Shown here: positions 23,511 through 30,112 of the stretch, one piece after another
How the letters are laid out: each line of letters begins with the position of its first letter
How positions within the stretch are numbered: the stretch's first letter is position 1
DNA from: a virus
Strand: one strand, 5' to 3'
IMG/VR virus record: IMGVR_UViG_3300030103_003543
Location: 1 to 30,531 of that record
Length of the DNA: 30,531 bases
Notes under the pieces: model-generated
Database searches by the model: none
What the model was told of the DNA's origin: nothing
What the model saw: the letters and a program-made list of their open reading frames with translations, nothing else
Position numbers and translations under genes: made by a program

Positions 23511-24635
23511 TCAGAATGCAGAAGGTGCAGTACCACCCACATACAGCTCAACGGCTGCAGCAGGGTTGATGTAGTCAGCGCCCATTGCAAGGCGTCCAAG
23601 CAGTACATCGCCCTGGTAGATGACGGATACGTCTCCACTAGTAACCTGTACTTGTGGACCGATTGCTTCGACAACACCGGCTGCTTCCTTTTGGAAGATC
23701 AGACCAGCAGACACAGCGCCGAATTCGGAAGCAGTGCCGTAGTCGTTGTTGATGCCACTAGAGGCACCGGAAGCATCCTCCAAGGAAGGACCGATGAAGT
23801 CACCAGTATTGCCAGGAGAAGTCTGACCAGTAGTACCGGCATACTTGGTGCCGTACTTGCCAAGGAACGGAATGTTCATTGACTTGTAGATGTGGATACC
23901 AGCGATCTCGATGACACCGCTGCCGCCTTGCAGAGCAGTGCCCTGAACGTCACGGTTTACAAGACCATTAGAACCAACAGCTTGGATCAGTTCGTAGTAC
24001 TGACGGGGGTTCAGGACAGCGCAACGTCCGTCTGAACTAACGCCCTTTTCATCTAGAGCAGCAGCAGCGTCATAGAAGGCTGCGACAAGTGCAGAGGAAG
24101 AGAACGCATCAGATTCGTTAGAAGAAGCTCCAACGCGAATCTGAGTACCACCGGGCTCTTCAAACCCAGTTGCACTGACAGGAGATGCCGCACGAGCACC
24201 GCGAGCAATAGCGCGGAAGATCAAACGGTCATACTTTTCTGCGAGTGCATAGCCGATTTTGCGGCTAATTTCGCTTCGCAGATCGTAATGAGAAAGGGTT
24301 TCATCAAGGTCATAAACGAAAGCTGAACTGATCAGCAGGTCGTCAACCGTGATGGTCTTCTCAGCCACCGGGGGTGCACCATCGGTATTACCGAGGATTG
24401 CATTACCAGGCGTATGGTATTCAGCCTTGGTACGGCCGGTGTAAATGAACTGAAGACTTTTGCCATTCTTCAGTGTACGCTTCATCACAAGATCGCGAGC
24501 GATCGCGTTGTGCTGGAAGCCTTTGAACATCTCGCCGGAAAAGAGCTTCAGGTACAAAGCTCGCTTATCACCAGCGAGGTTAGCCTGACCTACCTGTGTA
24601 AGAGCGGTAGTCAGGGTAGAATTTTGTTGTGCCAT
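23511..24635 (-). CDS. g10: Major capsid protein (gp10-like, 374 aa)
   Basis: 374 residues (T7 gp10A 345). Conserved parts are the N-terminal MAQQNSTLTTALTQVGQANL, LYLKLFSGEMFKGFQHNAIA, KTITVDDLLISSAFVYDLDE and the C-terminal GRLAMGADYINPAAAVEL, as in T7-like HK97-fold capsids. The codon choice is richer in GC than the flanking genes, as often seen in highly expressed phage genes. There is no Shine-Dalgarno before ATG 24635; the 160-base upstream leader is full of hairpins, the last ending 7 bases before the start. A terminator follows the gene. Confidence 0.96.
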   Translation of the reverse strand: MAQQNSTLTTALTQVGQANLAGDKRALYLKLFSGEMFKGFQHNAIARDLVMKRTLKNGKSLQFIYTGRTKAEYHTPGNAILGNTDGAPPVAEKTITVDDLLISSAFVYDLDETLSHYDLRSEISRKIGYALAEKYDRLIFRAIARGARAASPVSATGFEEPGGTQIRVGASSNESDAFSSSALVAAFYDAAAALDEKGVSSDGRCAVLNPRQYYELIQAVGSNGLVNRDVQGTALQGGSGVIEIAGIHIYKSMNIPFLGKYGTKYAGTTGQTSPGNTGDFIGPSLEDASGASSGINNDYGTASEFGAVSAGLIFQKEAAGVVEAIGPQVQVTSGDVSVIYQGDVLLGRLAMGADYINPAAAVELYVGGTAPSAF

Positions 24636-24795
24636 TTTTATAGAGAGTGTTTATCATTAACTCTCTGAACGTTCAGAGTTATTCAGTTGTAAGTTGTGGT
24701 CTATCCCACCGTCTAGACGGCTAAGGGTATCCGGCTTACCGGGCCAAAGCCAATTGATGGGCAGGGGTTCACACCCTGCCACCCGTTTTAACGGA
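24636..24795 (-). promoter_or_regulatory. Structured leader of the capsid gene
   Basis: This 160-base gap holds, in mRNA order: CCGTT-AA-AACGG (24794-24783, overlapping the gap edge), GGCAGGG/CCCTGCC with a 7-base loop (24780-24760), CCGG-TAAG-CCGG (24742-24731), the palindrome CCGTCTAGACGG (24720-24709), the palindrome CTCTGAACGTTCAGAG (24678-24663), and AGAGAGT/ACTCTCT (24666-24660 with 24648-24642). The last two share bases and cannot form together. GGGT (24784-24781) can also pair with ACCC (24728-24725) to close the upstream part. This is likely a stability, processing or translation-control element. Confidence 0.65.
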
Positions 24796-24891
24796 TCATC
24801 GTTTGTATGCGACACCGCGATACTTGAGCTTCAGTTCCTTGACAGCTTGCTGCTGCTCACGGACACGTTGCTTGAGTTCAAGTTTCGTCAT
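24796..24891 (-). CDS. Tiny YRG-motif protein before capsid (31 aa)
   Basis: ATG 24891 with a strong GGAGG 9 bases upstream; TGA at 24798-24796. The product is a charged helix (MTKLELKQRVREQQQAVKEL) ending in LKYRGVAYKR. The YRG-x-x-Y ending resembles the short cyanobacterial/cyanophage DUF4278-type motif, as I recall it. Function unknown. The strong ribosome site makes translation likely; that site is part of a small UUCG hairpin (24912-24899). Confidence 0.75.
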   Translation of the reverse strand: MTKLELKQRVREQQQAVKELKLKYRGVAYKR

Positions 24892-24898
24892 TGTGTTT

Positions 24899-24912
24899 AC
24901 CTCCGAAGAGAT
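24899..24912 (-). promoter_or_regulatory. UUCG hairpin containing the Shine-Dalgarno of the 31-aa gene
   Basis: The coding strand ATCTC-TTCG-GAGGT forms a 5-bp stem (one G-U) with a UUCG loop; the GGAGG ribosome site is in its 3' arm and loop end. The core TCTCTTCGGAGG is identical to the loop part of the terminator 23468-23495, but without the U-tract. It may modulate translation of the tiny protein or act as a mild pause or processing site. Confidence 0.55.
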
Positions 24913-24951
24913 CCCAAGACCCCGTTCCATGCCTTGGGTAGCATGCGTCTT

Positions 24952-25122
24952 CTACATCGTGTCAAACAAGACTTCAAGTTTTAGTTTGTCTAGTTGAGCT
25001 TTAAGTACCAGAAGAGCTTCTTGCTCATCTGGATCACCACCAGGCCAAAACTTAATGTAATGGCTGACAGCTTTATGCATAAGTTCAACGTAAGCATCGT
25101 TGACTCTAATCTCGTATTCCAT
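24952..25122 (-). CDS. Small hypothetical protein (56 aa)
   Basis: ATG 25122, TAG 24954-24952. The product begins MEYEIRVNDAYVELMHKAVS and continues with HYIKFWPGGDPDEQEALLVL and a charged C-terminal helix. It is soluble and helical by composition, without a known motif. No Shine-Dalgarno is visible. It lies between the psbA module and the capsid leader, downstream of the promoter-like site 25218-25249. Confidence 0.7.
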   Translation of the reverse strand: MEYEIRVNDAYVELMHKAVSHYIKFWPGGDPDEQEALLVLKAQLDKLKLEVLFDTM

Positions 25123-25165
25123 AATTAAGAAGATGAACGGACGGGTTTATTAACTATCAATAAAA

Positions 25166-25232
25166 AGTCCTTTTATGTCGCGGTGAGCTAGGCCGGTGAT
25201 CCCAAAATATATAGGAAAATATAGAAAGGACT
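25166..25232 (-). promoter_or_regulatory. Long-range inverted repeat in the gap before the 56-aa gene
   Basis: AGTCCTTT (25232-25225) and AAAGGACT (25173-25166) on the coding strand are perfect complements, 51 bases apart, the second followed by TTTTATT. The loop contains AT-rich CTATAT words and a GGCC patch. It could be a weak long-loop terminator for the psbA transcript or a binding site. Confidence 0.45.
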
Positions 25233-25249
25233 ACCAGCAGAGTTGTCAA
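25218..25249 (-). promoter_or_regulatory. Promoter candidate between psbA module and capsid module
   Basis: TTGACA at 25249-25244 on the coding strand is a perfect -35. Possible -10 words are TTCTAT after 17 bases (25226-25221) or TATATT after 20 bases (25223-25218), neither ideal. The position suits extra transcription of the capsid module. Only the -35 is strong. Confidence 0.35.
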
Positions 25250-25254
25250 TAATA

Positions 25255-25377
25255 TCACTTTGATCTCTTCTTTTTTTTGCGAAGAGCTTCAATCATTGCA
25301 TTTTGCTTCTCGCGAGCACTAGAGGATTTACCTGCGGCTGTTCCTTTGAGTGCTTTTTTAATTCTTTTTAAAGGCAT
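25255..25377 (-). CDS. Small basic protein directly after psbA (40 aa)
   Basis: ATG 25377 is two bases after the psbA stop; TGA 25257-25255. The product MPLKRIKKALKGTAAGKSSS continues as AREKQNAMIEALRKKKKRSK, so it is very basic and amphipathic. Possibly nucleic-acid or membrane-surface binding. No family recognised. The tight spacing to psbA suggests co-translation. Confidence 0.7.
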   Translation of the reverse strand: MPLKRIKKALKGTAAGKSSSAREKQNAMIEALRKKKKRSK

Positions 25378-25379
25378 AG

Positions 25380-26462
25380 TTATCCAATAGTTGGCGTTTT
25401 CAGTGCAACTGGAACAATGTTGTTAGCTGCAAGATCAAGAGGGAAGTTATGAGCATTCCTTTCGTGCATGACTTCAAAGCCAAGGTTTGCGCGGTTCAGC
25501 ACATCAGCCCAGGTGTTAACGACCTGACCCTGATTGCTCAGAATCGATTGGTTAAAGTTAAGACCATTAAGATTGAAAGCCATAGTGCTGACACCCAAAG
25601 CTGTAAACCAAATGCCGACGACAGGCCAAGCTGCAAGGAAGAAGTGGAGTGAGCGGCTATTGTTAAATGAAGCATATTGAAAAATCAATCGACCAAAATA
25701 ACCATGCGCAGCAACGATGTTGTACGTCTCCTCTTCTTGTCCAAACTTGTAGCCATAGTTCTGACTAATTTCTTCAGTGGTTTCACGAACCAAAGAAGAC
25801 GTGACAAGACTGCCATGCATAGCTGAGAAAAGACTTCCACCGAAGACGCCAGCCACACCAAGCATGTGGAAGGGGTGCATCAGGATGTTGTGCTCGGCCT
25901 GGAACACCAACATGAAGTTGAAGGTGCCGGAGATGCCCAGGGGCATGCCGTCAGAGAAGGAACCTTGTCCAAGGGGATAAACAAGAAAGACAGCAGTCGC
26001 CGCTGCGACCGGAGCAGAGTACGCAACAAAGATCCAGGGCCTCATTCCCAGTCGGTAACTAAGTTCCCATTCTCGTCCCATGTAAGAGAAGATACCGAGC
26101 AAAAAGTGGAACACCACGAGCTGGTACGGTCCGCCGTTATAAAGCCATTCGTCAAGAGAACCTGCTTCCCACACTGGGTACAGGTGCAAACCGATGGCGT
26201 TGCTGCTAGGCACGACAGCGCCGGAAATGATGTTGTTTCCATAAAGAAGAGATCCAGATACAGGCTCACGAATACCGTCAATATCAACGGGTGGTGCTGC
26301 AATGAATGCAATGATGAAGCAAGTGGTTGCTGCGAGCAGGCAGGGGATCATCAGTGTCCCGAACCAGCCCACGTAGAGTCGATTATTTGTAGAAGTAACC
26401 CACTGGCAGAAGTTCTCCCAGGTCGAATTACGTCGTTGTGAAAGTGTTGAAAAGGTTGTCAT
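25380..26462 (-). CDS. psbA: Photosystem II reaction-centre protein D1
   Basis: This 360-residue thylakoid protein replaces host D1 during infection, keeping light-driven electron flow. All functional residues are present; this protein is one residue longer at the N-terminus, so standard numbers are one lower. They include Tyr162 (TyrZ), Asp171, Glu190, His191, His199, His216, His253, Ser265, His273, His333, Glu334, Asp343, and the CtpA cleavage site after Ala345 with a 15-residue tail. Position 131 (standard 130) is Glu, the form found in high-light D1 variants. No intron or frameshift. No good Shine-Dalgarno is seen before ATG 26462. It lies downstream of hli in the same direction. Confidence 0.99.
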   Translation of the reverse strand: MTTFSTLSQRRNSTWENFCQWVTSTNNRLYVGWFGTLMIPCLLAATTCFIIAFIAAPPVDIDGIREPVSGSLLYGNNIISGAVVPSSNAIGLHLYPVWEAGSLDEWLYNGGPYQLVVFHFLLGIFSYMGREWELSYRLGMRPWIFVAYSAPVAAATAVFLVYPLGQGSFSDGMPLGISGTFNFMLVFQAEHNILMHPFHMLGVAGVFGGSLFSAMHGSLVTSSLVRETTEEISQNYGYKFGQEEETYNIVAAHGYFGRLIFQYASFNNSRSLHFFLAAWPVVGIWFTALGVSTMAFNLNGLNFNQSILSNQGQVVNTWADVLNRANLGFEVMHERNAHNFPLDLAANNIVPVALKTPTIG

Positions 26463-26530
26463 TTAAATAAAAGTGCATGTCTATGTCGCCGTTAAGTAAT
26501 ACCATTTTTAGGAGTTGGCTCTCCAAAGCT

Positions 26531-26553
26531 AGGGAGGGAATTGCACCCTCCTT
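26531..26553. promoter_or_regulatory. Strong hairpin between hli and psbA
   Basis: GGAGGG (26533-26538) pairs with CCCTCC (26546-26551) around a 7-base loop, extendable to 8 pairs on the plus strand. On the coding strand no U-tract follows, so it is probably a stabilising or processing hairpin in the hli-psbA mRNA. On the plus strand it is followed by TTTATTTCT and could stop antisense transcription. The rest of the 26463-26570 gap holds nothing else I can support. Confidence 0.6.
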
Positions 26554-26570
26554 TATTTCTATTTAGCTAA

Positions 26571-26741
26571 TCACCAAAGACCAGGAATAATCTGACCTGT
26601 CAGTGCATATGATCCAAGAGCTGCAATAACACCAAGCATGGCAAGGCGTCCATTCAACATCTCTGCTTTTTCGTTGTGTGTCACGGTTACTTCAGCGGTG
26701 TACATACGTGGTTCGGTAGGCCAAATTTGCGTATCGTTCAT
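26571..26741 (-). CDS. hli: High-light-inducible protein
   Basis: 56 residues with one membrane helix. The chlorophyll-binding motif is intact: AEMLNGRLAMLG at residues 26-37, followed by VIAALGSYALTGQIIPGLW. Hli proteins bind chlorophyll and carotenoid and protect photosystem II under strong light. ATG 26741 shares bases with the upstream stop (ATGA), so it is translationally coupled to the barrel-like protein. It is followed by a hairpin and psbA, making a photoprotection pair of host origin. Confidence 0.97.
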   Translation of the reverse strand: MNDTQIWPTEPRMYTAEVTVTHNEKAEMLNGRLAMLGVIAALGSYALTGQIIPGLW

Positions 26742-27079
26742 CAGAAGCTGTACTTAGCGCCAGCCTTCACGCCATAGCTGTTGACCTCACCAGTCAAAAA
26801 GCTCAGCTCTCCGTAGGTACTCAGTGAGTCATTCACAGGAACAGAAGCACCGACCTTTCCTGACAGTTCAAAATCAGCTTCTCCTGCATCTTCCAGGAGG
26901 TAGGCAGGTCCAGCTTGAATGTACCAGTTATCACCTTCAAAACCTACGTGGGTTTCAATGGTAGTGGTTGCATAATCAGATCCAGCAAAACCGGAGTTTG
27001 ATTCAACGTTCACATAAGGGCCAGCAACAGCAGCAGTGCCGAAGCCGAGGAGGATACCAGTTGCGATAATAGATTTCAT
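26741..27079 (-). CDS. Small exported outer-membrane-barrel-like protein (112 aa)
   Basis: A signal peptide is clear (MKSIIATGILLGFGTAAVA, cleaved before GPYVNVES). The mature part shows alternating polar/hydrophobic strands (TTTIETHVGFEGDNWYIQAG, ELSGKVGASVPV, STYGELSFLTGEV, YGVKAGAKYSF) and ends in Phe preceded by YS, the usual end of outer-membrane beta-barrels. It is very small for a barrel, about six strands. I recall similar small proteins in cyanophages. It may alter the host outer membrane or be a virion component. Coupled to hli. Confidence 0.82.
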   Translation of the reverse strand: MKSIIATGILLGFGTAAVAGPYVNVESNSGFAGSDYATTTIETHVGFEGDNWYIQAGPAYLLEDAGEADFELSGKVGASVPVNDSLSTYGELSFLTGEVNSYGVKAGAKYSF

Positions 27080-27089
27080 TAAATTAGAG

Positions 27090-27239
27090 TTACTTTTTTT
27101 TTGCAGTTTTTGCGGCGCGTTTGAAGTTCTTTGCTGTGGGTGCGCCAGCAGACCCAGGCTTTCTCATTTTCTCTCCACTGCCAGCAGCGATACGCTTGCG
27201 CTTAGCGTGGATGTTTGCATAAAGACCTTGCTTAGCCAT
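27090..27239 (-). CDS. Small basic conserved protein (49 aa)
   Basis: ATG 27239, TAA 27092-27090. The sequence starts MAKQGLYANIHAKRKRIAAG and has GEKMRKPGSAGAPTAKNFKR and a Lys-rich tail. The GLYANIHAKRxRI...GSGEKMRKPG pattern is, from memory, a recurrent short protein of tailed phages without known function. GGAAA lies 12 bases upstream. It follows the scaffold region and precedes the barrel-like gene. Confidence 0.82.
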   Translation of the reverse strand: MAKQGLYANIHAKRKRIAAGSGEKMRKPGSAGAPTAKNFKRAAKTAKKK

Positions 27240-27294
27240 AACGTTTCTTAGTTTTCCTTTTAGCTAGGGGTAACTGGGGCCTGTTCTTTTTAAA

Positions 27295-27372
27295 TTAGTA
27301 TTTTTTGCCATTAGGCTTCTTCACAGCCTTGGTGTTTTTCTTGACTGGTTTATGTTTTTTGCCGTTATGCAT
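27295..27372 (-). CDS. Tiny Lys-rich peptide after scaffold (25 aa)
   Basis: ATG 27372 is two bases beyond the scaffold stop; TAA 27297-27295. The product MHNGKKHKPVKKNTKAVKKP ends NGKKY. Short, low complexity and without a motif, so its reality rests on the tight spacing and on similar Lys-rich PNGKKY peptides I recall in cyanophages. Confidence 0.5.
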   Translation of the reverse strand: MHNGKKHKPVKKNTKAVKKPNGKKY

Positions 27373-27374
27373 GG

Positions 27375-28130
27375 TTAAAAGAAATTTTCTGATTGTTCAA
27401 GTTTTTCAATAATTGCCTGCCTATATGCAGGATCACGGTCATAACGAGGATCAGACATTGCTTCAACAACCTCTGCTTGGCTTTTAAAGGTTTCGCGACC
27501 AGATGTATTTGGTGCCTTGCCTGTAATCATCTGCCCATCACTACCATTTTCAGATTCATACCTTGCGTTTAAACCAGCTACTGCAAGTTCAATTGCCTTT
27601 GCATTGCCTGTTTCAACAAGTGAATCAAATGCTTGAATTGATTCAGCATCCAGATTCTGACCTGCCCAATCCACAAGCAAATCATAATTTGCTTCACCAC
27701 CAACGCTTTCCTTAATTGACTTGACTTGCTTGTCATCTAATTGAGGCGTCGGTTGTGTATTAGCTTGAGTATTAATATATGCACTGATTAATTCTTCGCT
27801 AGACATCTCTGTCAGCATAGACATAGTTTCTGCAGACAGTTCGCCCATCTCTTCATATTCAGCAGTTGCTGAATTTAGAACCTCAATAGTACTAGACGGC
27901 TCATCAACAGGTTGTTCTTCTACCTCAGGCTCAGACTCACTCTGACTACTCAAAGCTTTCTGTGCTTCTAGATAACCTTTCTCTAAATCTTCTACACTTT
28001 TATATTTACCGGCAAGCAATTGATTGTCAGCTGCTTGCATCTGTTCACCGAGCGCAAGTGATTCTTGCTCATCGGCATTCAGTTCGGGTGCGTCTGCTTG
28101 AGACTCATCCATCGAAATAGTATTACTCAT
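27375..28130 (-). CDS. g9: Scaffolding protein (gp9-like, 251 aa)
   Basis: Acidic, Glu/Gln/Ser-rich helical protein between portal and capsid genes, as in T7 (gp9, 307 residues). An early DxLLAGKYKSVEDLEKGYLE segment is characteristic of podovirus scaffolds, and the C-terminus ends in a charged helix (DPAYRQAIIEKLEQSENFF) that would bind the capsid. ATG 28130 overlaps the portal stop by 8 bases. It guides procapsid assembly and is lost before maturation. Confidence 0.93.
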   Translation of the reverse strand: MSNTISMDESQADAPELNADEQESLALGEQMQAADNQLLAGKYKSVEDLEKGYLEAQKALSSQSESEPEVEEQPVDEPSSTIEVLNSATAEYEEMGELSAETMSMLTEMSSEELISAYINTQANTQPTPQLDDKQVKSIKESVGGEANYDLLVDWAGQNLDAESIQAFDSLVETGNAKAIELAVAGLNARYESENGSDGQMITGKAPNTSGRETFKSQAEVVEAMSDPRYDRDPAYRQAIIEKLEQSENFF

Positions 28131-29685
28131 TTTGTGGTGGTAGTGGTTGTTCTTCTTGTGGTTGCTTAGAAGGATCCATCATGGGTGCACGTGCTAGCTG
28201 ACCAGCTTGTTCTACAAGAGCTTGCTCCTGTGCCATCTGTCGCTGTGCTTGCATCTCTTGCTGAATCTGTTCTTCACGCTTGACCAATCCGAGGTAGTCA
28301 ATACCTTGAGCAGCGGCAAGTCGTTTGATAGCTTCAGTTGAATTGATGTATTTCATCAATGCTTCAGGACCAAGTGTCTGAGCAATAGTTGTGATAAATG
28401 TGGTGAGACTTTCACGGTCTTGACCACGACCCAAAGCATTCACACCAGCGACAATAGTAGGGCTGACAAAGTCTTTAGGAATTTTTGGTAGCTGTCCATT
28501 ACGTTGCAGAACCAGCATGACTCTGTTCAAGTAAGGAACGAGGAACTCGACGGTAAGCAGACTAAATAGTCCACCAAGTTGTTGTTCTAGTTCAAGTTGT
28601 GTAAGGCGAACTTCTTCAGCAGTAGTTCTTTCAGACTGTCGGATGTTCAGCTGTAAGAACGCCTCTCCAATTCGACGCTCAAGTTGTTGAGCAAGGTTGG
28701 CAGCAGTAGCAAAGTCAGCTGTCTTGCCACCGGTAGTGACGACAGTGACATCTTCCTGCCTGCCTTGAATAATTGCACCGTTACCAGCCTGTGCAAGTGT
28801 TTGTGGTTTTGTGGTGCTCGACGGGCTTACAAGGAATACAACCTTAGCCGCCGCAGCTGAGCCTTCCACCAGGGCCTGGCTCAATGCTTCCAAGCTACGG
28901 AAGTCACCCAGAAATTCTTCTACACGACCACGGCCGTAGTCTTCGCCATCACAAGTATTGAATCTAAGAACCAACCATGGGCTTGAATTCTTTGGAGCAG
29001 TACTTTTAGTACCGTCCATGACTTTACCCATGCACTCCTGATGCCAACGCCAGCGACCATTGTCTAACTTGACGTGCGTGTAGATATCTACTTCATCACT
29101 ATGTTGTGAACTTTCGTCCTGTACACTTTCTGATTTTGTCTCAAAGTCCTTCATGTTTAGAAGTTCTTTGCTGACTGATTCTTTGGTGATAATTTCTAAT
29201 ACCTCACCATTGCCATCTCGGTTGACGACGTATCGGTTTAGTGGGTAGTGCTTCAAACCATCTTTACCCATAAAGACCAAAGCATTTCCACCAACGATCA
29301 GGTGCTTTAGTGCTTGGTGCACAACAACACGATCATTAGAAGCTGCAATTGATTCCATAATGGTGCGTTCCATTTTGGAAAATGACAGGTCGAGTTCACT
29401 TCTAATTTCAGGAGTGATTTCTTCACCAAGTTTGTCTTCCTTAATCTGTAGTTTAAAGAAAGTAGTTTGTGGTGGTAGCAGAGCCAACATTAATTTTGCA
29501 GCTAATGTCACTACTGCTTTACTACCAACTGACTGCCAAGGTGTAATGAGTACTTTATGGTTTCTTGCCTCATCTTCACGTGAAATAAGATAAGGCAGTG
29601 TTAATTTAGAGCACTCTACAGCTGTGTCTAAGAATTGATGTCGGTTTGAACTTAGTTTGCTGTATCGTTCACGGGCACCAGTCAT
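28123..29685 (-). CDS. g8: Portal / head-tail connector (gp8-like, 520 aa)
   Basis: 520 residues (T7 gp8 536). Family segments include RYSKLSSNRHQFLDTAVECS near the N-terminus, LITPWQSVGSKAVVTLAAKL, RFNTCDGEDYGRGRVEEFLG, and RIGEAFLQLNIRQSERTTAE followed by EVRLTQLELEQQLGG; the C-terminus is Gln-rich and helical (barrel or crown). ATG 29685 overlaps the preceding stop (ATGA) and has AGGAGG about 10 bases upstream. It forms the dodecameric DNA gate and procapsid nucleation site. Confidence 0.96.
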   Translation of the reverse strand: MTGARERYSKLSSNRHQFLDTAVECSKLTLPYLISREDEARNHKVLITPWQSVGSKAVVTLAAKLMLALLPPQTTFFKLQIKEDKLGEEITPEIRSELDLSFSKMERTIMESIAASNDRVVVHQALKHLIVGGNALVFMGKDGLKHYPLNRYVVNRDGNGEVLEIITKESVSKELLNMKDFETKSESVQDESSQHSDEVDIYTHVKLDNGRWRWHQECMGKVMDGTKSTAPKNSSPWLVLRFNTCDGEDYGRGRVEEFLGDFRSLEALSQALVEGSAAAAKVVFLVSPSSTTKPQTLAQAGNGAIIQGRQEDVTVVTTGGKTADFATAANLAQQLERRIGEAFLQLNIRQSERTTAEEVRLTQLELEQQLGGLFSLLTVEFLVPYLNRVMLVLQRNGQLPKIPKDFVSPTIVAGVNALGRGQDRESLTTFITTIAQTLGPEALMKYINSTEAIKRLAAAQGIDYLGLVKREEQIQQEMQAQRQMAQEQALVEQAGQLARAPMMDPSKQPQEEQPLPPQNE

Positions 29686-29930
29686 GCATTAATACCTCCT
29701 TTTGTCTCCCCAGTATTAAGAGGAATCAAAAGTGAACTAGCATCTCGTTTTGCAGCTTTTGCTGGATCACGCAGACTCTTTGCTCCGTAAGCTACAGGTT
29801 TCTTTTTCTCTAACTCGACACGTCTAGGATCAAGCTTTGATGTTTTCGCAATCTCTAGTGGCTTAACTGGAGGTGGCGCAACAATCGGTTGTGGTTTTGG
29901 GGTAGGTGGGGTTCTTCTGTTAAAACACAT
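29682..29930 (-). CDS. Small virion-type protein (gp6.7/gp7.3-like position, 82 aa)
   Basis: I use ATG 29930, which overlaps the previous stop (TAATG), rather than the upstream in-frame start at 29957. The N-terminus MCFNRRTPPTPKPQP is like the MCF start of T7 gp6.7 as I recall it; the middle is Pro-rich, then DPRRVELEKKKPVAYGAKSL, and the C-terminus NTGETKGGINA recalls the GGIN- end of T7 gp7.3. Those two T7 proteins are small virion components coded just before the portal gene. The match is from memory and partly positional. Confidence 0.78.
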   Translation of the reverse strand: MCFNRRTPPTPKPQPIVAPPPVKPLEIAKTSKLDPRRVELEKKKPVAYGAKSLRDPAKAAKRDASSLLIPLNTGETKGGINA

Positions 29931-30112
29931 TAGTTTTCTATTCGTTGGATTAACCACTCCACAACTGAACGTTGTCCAGATCGATACATGATCTGACGTT
30001 CGGTCCAGTCTGGTGTAGGAGTAACGGGTGGATAGAATTCATTTAACTCTTCGATAATCGATCGAAGTTCTGGGCCAAAGATTGGCTCAAGCGTATTGGG
30101 GTAGATTGACAT
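29930..30112 (-). CDS. Small conserved hypothetical protein (60 aa)
   Basis: ATG 30112 (MSIYPNTLEPIFGPELRS) is chosen over an upstream TTG at 30124; either overlaps the 3' end of the reductase-like gene. The C-terminus has MYRSGQRSVVEWLIQRIEN, a helix that I recall as common to small cyanopodovirus proteins. No known function. The stop overlaps the next ATG (TAATG), and it lies between nucleotide metabolism and head genes. Confidence 0.78.
   Translation of the reverse strand: MSIYPNTLEPIFGPELRSIIEELNEFYPPVTPTPDWTERQIMYRSGQRSVVEWLIQRIEN

Noticed and set aside
24697-24794. tRNA-like segment (GTTCA loop in a GC stem before the capsid gene)
   Set aside because: The 7-bp stem and GTTCACA loop look like a T-arm on the plus strand, but no matching acceptor, D-arm and anticodon arm can be placed on either strand. 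It is kept as part of a hairpin-rich leader.
25866-26441. 191-aa plus-strand ORF opposite psbA
   Set aside because: It is the antisense shadow of a fully conserved psbA gene. The same applies to the other plus-strand ORFs opposite structural genes.
26385-26506. Short ORF starting in the psbA leader and overlapping the psbA start
   Set aside because: A 25-codon frame with an ATG after AAAA exists, but there is no real ribosome site and no coding signal beyond the psbA overlap.
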